From Phyto melanocephala (taxonomy: Eukaryota; Arthropoda; Insecta; Diptera; Rhinophoridae), in contig OW799234.1 in the NCBI GenBank assembly GCA_941918925.1, forward strand, positions 46,530,412 through 46,594,411: 64,000 bases of DNA. The letters run 5' to 3'. Both the position numbers and the translations under genes were made by a program. This document shows positions 57,481 through 64,000 of this stretch, piece by piece. Numbering within the stretch: the first letter of the stretch is position 1; the number at the start of each line of letters is the position of its first letter. A model generated the notes under the pieces. The model was not told the DNA's origin. It did no database searches and saw only the letters and a program-made list of their open reading frames with translations.

Positions 57481-59573
57481 ACAAGTAAGAGCACTATATT
57501 CGGCTGTGCCGAATCTTTTATACCCACCACCAATTTTGTGTACATTTAAAGCACAATATTTATTATTTTGTTAATCATTATGGAATAATCTCTTTATAAT
57601 AAAATATGTATCACTTTCTTTGTAGAGGGTGGTTAAATTTTAAGGGCCCATGTTGTAGGTGAACTACACCTAGTATTTAAATTTGTTTTCTGCATTTCAC
57701 TTGACTTTTCTCAATCGCAAACTCACTCAATTTGATCCGTGGAAGGATACGCAAATGAGCAACGCTTTAAAGTTATTCAGGTTTTTTATAAAAATGGGAG
57801 TTCAAATCAAAATGCATTTTGTGCACTTCGTAATTCTTTTGATCAACATAATTGTTCAAATTCGTCCACAATCGGGAGAATTGTAAAAAATATTTAAATT
57901 TCTGCAAAACAGGTCTGTATAAAATGTTAGAAAATCTGTGAATGCCTTCTTAGTTCGTTGAATGGGAACCATTGCTGTTTTTTGCGATAGTGTGGCAAAA
58001 GAGCAGTCAACCTCGACTCATCATCATGCCCAACAATTGAGCATCAACACTGTCATTGAAAACTTGGACCATCACATAGAGGAGTGGCGCCAAGGATGGG
58101 GGGGGGGGGGGGTGGCCATTTGGCCGATATTTTGTTAAATACATAATTGAACCATACAAATATTATAATTACAAAAAGAAATAATAATAATATCCTAAAT
58201 AATTTGTGTTTTATTTAAATTCAACATCGGTCCTTAAAATTTAACCACCCTTTATAACTTCGATATGCTACTAAAATGCTTTTGTAAATGTAGTCTTTCA
58301 ATGAAAGTGGGCGTTAAAGTAGGCGTGTCAATAAAGTTTCTGCTAATAAATACAACTTAGGTATTTCAATATAGTCCTTTATTTTCCCAAAAACTTTTTC
58401 AATAGATAAATTACATGAATTTAAGATAAACCGTGTCACCTAAACTTTTTGGCACAACAATTACATTGATTAAAAGGATATACGTAGCAAATTTTATCAT
58501 CATACTTCTAATTTTGGCGGTTTTATGAGCTTTTAAATTTCATTAACGGTAGATAACGTGAAAAGTGGGCGTAATAGTAGGCGTGTCAAAGTTGTTTTTG
58601 CGAATGAGTACAACTTAGGTGTTTCAATATAGTCCTTTTTTATTCCAAAATCTTTATTAATAAAGAAATTATATAAATTTTAGGTAAAACGTTATATGGG
58701 AGGTGGGCGTAAAAGTGGGCGTGGCACCTTAATTTTCTGGCACAGTAATGACATTGCCTTGGGGGATATACGTAGCAAATTTGATAATCATACCTCTAAT
58801 TTTGGCGGTTTATGAGCTTTTAAATTTCATTAACGGTATATAACGTGAAAAGTGGGCGTTATAGTAGGAGTGTCAAAGTTGAGTGCAACTTGAGTGTTTC
58901 AATATAGTCCTTTTTTATTCCAAAATCTTTATTAATAAAGAAATTATATAAGTTTTAGGTAAAACGTTATATGGGAGGTGGGCGTAAAAGTGGGCGTGGC
59001 ACATTGATTTTCTGTTACAAAAAAGCGTCTCACCAAGAAGCAAAGTGTGCAAAAGTTCAGAGTCGTACATCCAATTTTGTTGCTTTTATGACGTTTTTGT
59101 TTTTAAATATACCGAAAAATACACTGTGCGGTATAAATTTTCGTACATTTTGATCGATAACTCCTCTCCTAATGCATAGATTTAGATATATTCGAAGTTT
59201 CATGAGGCTACGTTAATGCATTTGGACACAATTCCATTTTATTCGATGTTCGAAGGACACGGTTTTTTCGACCTACTCTTGCTTTTCGAGTTATAACTCT
59301 CTGGCTAATATTCCGATTTAGCCCATTTTCAATACCAAACAAACCTTGTCTATAAGAAAGATTCCGGCAAAATTTGAGCCCCCTATATTTTTCGGTGCGA
59401 CCTCTATCGTGCTTTCAACAGACGGACAGACGGACATATCTAGATCGTCATCAAATCAAACCCTGATTCAGAATATATATACTTTATGGGGTCTAAAATT
59501 GATATTTCGATGTGTTACAAACGGAATGAAAAAATGAATATACCCCCACCTTTTTTTTGGTGGTGGGTATAAA
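57481..59573 (+). mobile_element. Family E element, copy E3, carrying the same mariner derivative
   Basis: It starts AACAAGTAAGAGCACTATAT, then the hairpin TTCGGCTGTGCCGAA and TTTTATACCCACCACC. It ends TATACCCCCACCTTTTTTTT and GGTGGTGGGTATAAAA. It is inverted relative to E2. The block order is the same, with fewer tandem 288-bp periods, and the GTCCGTCT tract near 59420 is short. The mariner derivative is at the identical internal site. It is much closer to E2 than to E1. Confidence 0.8.
57625..58252 (+). mobile_element. Mariner-derived non-autonomous element inside E3
   Basis: Ends GAGGGTGGTTAAATTTTAAG and CTTAAAATTTAACCACCCTT are flanked by TA. It corresponds to 25615-26231 in E2 in content and position: an N-terminal transposase remnant, then a jump to a C-terminal remnant (IENLDHHIEEWRQGWG, read over the G run near 58100). 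The catalytic domain is absent. Confidence 0.75.
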
Positions 59574-59889
59574 AAGCTAGTTTACAGGAGTTTAATTTTT
59601 AATTCTTTTTTCTTATAATTCACAAAAAATGAATTAGATGTCGTCAGAAAAAGGTTTTATCAAGTTTATTTAGAGCTTTTTCAACATTTTTTATAAGAAA
59701 ACATAATACAATAACAAACATTAATAAAAAATTATCTTTCGATATTTTGCCCAGAATATATTATAATCAGCATTCATAGTAATTATTAAAAGTATGAAAT
59801 AAAAACATTATTTAAAACTTTTCTGTAAATAATGAATTTTTGCTTTTCTCTATGTCAGCCGATTTGGACAAAGACTATTTTCCATTTAA
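59574..59889. other. AT-rich DNA, no feature seen
   Basis: No coding or repeat signature was recognised between the E3 end and the MITE. Confidence 0.45.
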
Positions 59890-60215
59890 CACGTGCTTAC
59901 TTAAGCAGCTAATAGGCGGCATGTTTTTTATATCTGATTTGCCAAATTCCACACTGGTAAATAGGAAGATGTCGGATGTTACCTTTAAAACATTACTTCT
60001 GTAAAAACCATGTGTTGAGACATATAACAAAGTTTTAATTAGAGCGCGTTCTACTTTCTTCTGTAAAAACATATGACATCAGTTGTTGGAATAAATCTCT
60101 GCTGCTGCAAAGCAGTCAGTTGAAGGTTCAATTTTGGCAGTCATGCAGATTTACATATGTCTCACAAATTTTAAAGTCAGATGTAAAAAACATGCCGTGT
60201 ATTATAGCCTTTAAA
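59890..60215 (-). mobile_element. MITE-like element, copy 2 (partner of 381-650)
   Basis: The left end is AGCTAATAGGCGGCATGT; the right end, read from outside, is AAAGGCTATAATACACGGC. The right ~70 bp are nearly identical to the reverse complement of 381-450. The middle shares GCTGCAAAGCAGTCAG and a GACATCAG/TGATGTC block with copy 1 but has more indels. The copies face opposite ways, 59 kb apart. Weak frames across it are not genes. Confidence 0.55.
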
Positions 60216-61104
60216 AATTAAGGAAGATACGGTGTTAAAACTTGCTACTCACAAATTTGCTGAACAAATACATAATACATAGCAGATGTATCTCACTTTT
60301 AATATAAAATAGTGCCCAAAAGATATTGAAATTTGAGAGGTGGAATATTTTCTACAGACCAGTCTGCATAGCAGATCCATTTGGATGAGGCAAGTTAACT
60401 TAATCGAGAATTTTTAATTCCCTTTCAAACTTGTCTTTCCACTTTATTGTCTAGATTGACATGTGTTAAACACACAATAAAGAAAGAAGAAAATAAAGAA
60501 AATGTTGAGTAACGAATTCTTATCTTTCTCTAAAACTTTCGTAAGTAAATTTGATTTGTGTAAGTTGGGTTGGCTTAGAAAATGCAAGAATACTTATATA
60601 CAAAGGAACTACATTTATTGTTTAATCTTAAAAACATATTTTTTATTATGTTAAAAGATTTGATTTATTTTAATATACCATGAACATGTAGAACAATAAT
60701 GAGAGTTCTCACTGGGAGCATGTATTTCAGGCGAACCCCCACACCTTGGTATTATTGCCTATTTTGGAGTACAGAGGCAACAGTTGGAAGAGACTTATCG
60801 TGACTGATCAGAGACCTATATTGTACTACGGAAATCCGTGAGTTTATAAAAGTATTCTATTCTATTGGGGTTCTGTTGCTTTTTAACAGAGTTACTTTTA
60901 TGGTTGTCGGCATCTTTCAGATTGTAGGCTGTGTGTTTATAGTATACTAGATCCAATTCTGTTGATGATCAGTTTAGTATGTCTCGTAAAAAAATAATGA
61001 CTAAATCGGTCTTCAATTAAGGATTGTGAATAACAATGGTTTTGTGGATTAACTGGTTTGTTTACAACGACGATCAAGCTTGTAGCTTTGGACTACCGAG
61101 GATG
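60216..61104. other. Mostly featureless; may hold decayed upstream parts of a LINE
   Basis: Composition rises to near-neutral around 60720-60830 without a clear frame. Given the LINE scrap immediately downstream, this may be earlier reverse transcriptase sequence too worn to recognise. Confidence 0.35.
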
Positions 61105-61400
61105 GGGAAATGGAAAATTTTTTTATCGGATGAGATTAAATATCTGGGCATTATGAAAACTGAACATTTAACACAGGGTAAAAAAGACTAGGTTGGCCTT
61201 CTATACAACCATTATATGGATGAATGTATATGGCTATAGTAAGTTCAATTATTGCTTATGAGGTGCAAATATATTGTAGACCAGTTCTACAGGGTTTGAC
61301 CGGCATATATTGTAATTCGGCTGCATTACGAACTAGTCCTATGGCTGTACTGAACACTATGTGAAAGCATGTAGAGTGGCCAGCTCATTAATTATAGCTG
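61105..61400 (+). pseudogene. LINE reverse transcriptase thumb scrap
   Basis: Near 61122 a frame reads LSDEIKYLGIMKTEHL, the KYLG block that follows the catalytic motifs in LINE reverse transcriptases. Near 61275, in another frame, GLTGIYCNSAALRTSPMAV is followed by LNTM, as in the ITGALRTTPTxALNxML block of Jockey-, LOA- and I-group elements. Stops and shifts are frequent. Neither the catalytic core nor a tail was found. Confidence 0.45.
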
Positions 61401-64000
61401 CCTACACTCTATGAAGTGAGTTTTGTTAACAATATTGTTGTGTTTGTGAAAATGCTGGAAAAAAATTCTGCAAAAAAAATTCCTTCAAAAGTTTAGCGTG
61501 ATTATTTATGGAAAGCCTGGGCTTTATACATAAAGTATTAGATTGTTGTAATGAAGAATTACAACCTATGGATCATGGGTTGTTGCATAAAATTTGTACA
61601 CAGAAGCAGTGGTTGGATGTTAGAAGCTCAACCTTGTGGTAAGACCATCAGCCTATGGCACTTGGTTCTACTACAAATGTTAACCAAATCACATTCATTG
61701 TTATAAACTTTTTTATAAAATTTAGGAATTGTTTTCTTTACGGCTGCAAAAACTATTACTTATTAAAAGAAAACATTTTGTATGGGTATGGAAGTATCCT
61801 TTTTTCTCCATCAAAACTAAACTCTATCACCGAAATAAAATGCTAAAAAGAGTAATTACAGATGTTGCTGTCAGGTTTATGTATAAAGAAGTCATTTATT
61901 TACAAATACTTCGATTTTCTGAAAGTATGACTGGATACTCAATATGGACTCTCAAATTGGAGTTAGAAACATTATTTCTATCATTAAAAACTGATTGTCT
62001 GCTTGAACTTAACAAATAGAAAAGATATTATTATAAAATGGAAATAAACTGAAATTAAAGTCCTTCCGGAAAGTCAGTCGGTTTGTTTAAAAGAAAAGTC
62101 AAAATTATATCTTATATAAAGAAAGACATTTATTCTCATGTAAACTGTTTCATATAGATGGTCACAAGCAGAAAGGCTCTTCTGACTCTAATTTTTTAAT
62201 TTTTTCAGTAATTCCAATACATCTTGACACACAAATTTATTGCAATAGTGTCAAAAATAACAGTTTTACAAAAAAATTTACAAAAGAAGTTACATTATAA
62301 TAATACAGTTTCTCTTATTATTACGTTCTCCTGTAAAGTAACAATTACTTGAGTTAGGGCCTATCTACTTGTAACCATCGATATCCTTTTTGATAAATTT
62401 GTAAATGCATTTTTTAGATTCTAAGTAATTAAGTGTTTTTTTTTAGCTTTCAAAACGATAGTACAAATCAGAACATTGCTTGATGTCAAATTGAAGTGAT
62501 CCTTAAAAGTTTCGAACTGGTTCTATGTTCTGTTCAACGTTTCTTATATTAAAAATACAAAATCATAATTTTTTCGTTATGACATTATCCCTGTGAGTGT
62601 ACATAAAATAACAGATCTTAAGTTTTAATTCATTTAAAGCTTTTATATACATACCTAAAAAAAGGCATTAAATATTATCTTAATTAAATTATCAGCCACA
62701 AAGTTAATTTATATGATAATTTTTAATTGTCATGTTAATACATTTTGCAGCAAATCTTTAACAATTATCTATTCAATATTTGAAATACTCAATGTAATTA
62801 AAAAAAAAATATTTTTTATAAAAAAAAATTTAAAACTATAAAATTGCATGATTACCTGAAGTTAAATATAAAAATTTGTTAAACATATTTTAATGTTTAT
62901 TAAATAAAAAGCATTTTGTCTAATCTAACAACAAAATGGAAATTGAAGCCAAGATAATAAAGTGAATAATTAGAGAGAAAAAAAAACTTAAAAAGTGTTG
63001 GTTTTTATAGACGGCCATATTGTATAAATAAGTATTTAGTTATAAATAAACTTGTTGTTGTTCTTACTGCAAAGTTGTCATGTTAACTTCAAGTGGTTTT
63101 AATACAAGTTGTACTCATACCTCAGTGTAAGTCTAAAAGCTATTCTGTTTTTTTTTTTAACAAAGTCTAAAATTAAGAAAAAAATGTTTATATAGAAACG
63201 ACAACAACAAGAATAAAAATAAAAAATGCTTGCAAAAGTTAAGGCGAACATCCATGACTGGAATTTTTATTTAATACATTTGATACTTCTTGCGAGCAAC
63301 ATTAAAGACCAACCAATAAAGGCGGTTTTGGCGCGCACAAGCGAAAATAATTCACAAATTATGCGAATACAATTTTTAATAATTCTCATGGTTTTCAAAT
63401 CAAAAACATGCCAACTAATGTATCTGTGTGTATGATTGTTATATGGAAAATTAAAAGTAAATGAATTTGTGAGCAACAATTTTAATCTATGTACACAGAA
63501 ATTTGTATTTTTATTTTATTAAAATTTTAAAAGCTGTGTAAATGTTGAAAAGTTGTAGGCTGAATATCTTGAATTTTTAAATATGTTGGCAATGTTTGTG
63601 CTTTGGAATACCTAACAATAAAGTTTACATTGAACAGCTTGAAGATGTGGAGGCATTTATGATGTGTGTCATTTGGTTTCAATGGTAAAGTCCGCGCCGA
63701 ATTTCTCATACATTTTGTTGTTGAAAGCATCAAATACCAAAAAATATATAAAAATTAGTTCCAAAAATCGTTAAACATTCAATAAAAATAAATATTTAAA
63801 AAACAGATTGTATATTAAATTATTATTAAAAAACAAAAACAAAAAAAAAAAATTTTTAATTATGTTGCCATTAATATTGTCCCCAACACAAAAAAAAATC
63901 AATTAATTCTAGTAGCCTCGTGTTATCCCAATATACGGATACTACAGAATGGAATAGAAAATTATTGTTTTTCACGGAATCTGAATGCATTGCAAATTTT
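61401..64000. other. AT-rich DNA, no gene recognised
   Basis: Frames at 61655-62019 and 63226-63733 are short, AT-biased and have no motif. No repeat relationship was noticed. Confidence 0.45.

Overview
The window looks like intergenic or intronic DNA from a fly (Diptera, probably a calyptrate or related higher fly). It is very AT-rich, has (ACAT)n microsatellites, and carries many repeats of the DINE-1/INE-1 (Helentron-associated) kind with the phrases 'gaccccataaagtata' and (GTCCGTCT)n. It also holds R1-clade and Jockey-like LINEs, mariner elements of the DD41D type and Helitron ends. I found no rRNA, tRNA or CRISPR, and no host gene I can name. One possible terminal host exon (7228-7421) is reported at low confidence. 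Species was not determined.

Layout. 1-5055: a small MITE, then an old copy of a 'GGTGGTGGGTATA' element (family E, copy E1). E1 is split by a TA-target transposon (family K, copy A), which is split by a second copy (B), which carries a 162-bp foldback insertion. 5056-8255: mostly featureless, with the possible exon and a cluster of CGATA motifs. 8256-10511: two more K copies (C, and D inverted); D is nearly identical to B. 10514-16736: AT-rich DNA with two decayed LINE scraps. 16737-18614: a DINE-like element holding a deleted DD41D mariner, then a small Helitron. 19410-30365: a Jockey-like LINE on the minus strand used as a landing pad by three insertions: a 3.67-kb element with 0.68-kb inverted ends and a spliced gene (19612-23279), a family E copy with an embedded mariner derivative (23906-26376), and a nested pair of DINE-like elements (27558-29183). 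30366-42030: sparse DNA with one intact DINE-like copy (32616-33372) and a broken DD41D mariner (37094-37979). 42034-50290: five Helitron-like units, two minus then three plus, built from ~120-bp monomers; a near full-length R1-clade LINE sits in the (CA)n tract of the second. 53809-57377: a long (TATG)n array split by a 5'-truncated R1-clade LINE on the minus strand. 57481-59573: a third family E copy, inverted relative to the second, with the same mariner derivative at the same site. 59890-64000: an inverted partner of the first MITE, a LINE scrap and featureless DNA.

There are no host pathways to describe; the content is a layered record of transposition. The order of nesting can be read because host-element reading frames resume across several insertions. 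Every transposon gene I could follow is damaged, and the breaks are given entry by entry. The item most deserving of follow-up is the long-inverted-repeat element at 19612-23279, whose intron-containing protein I could not place with confidence in a named transposase superfamily.
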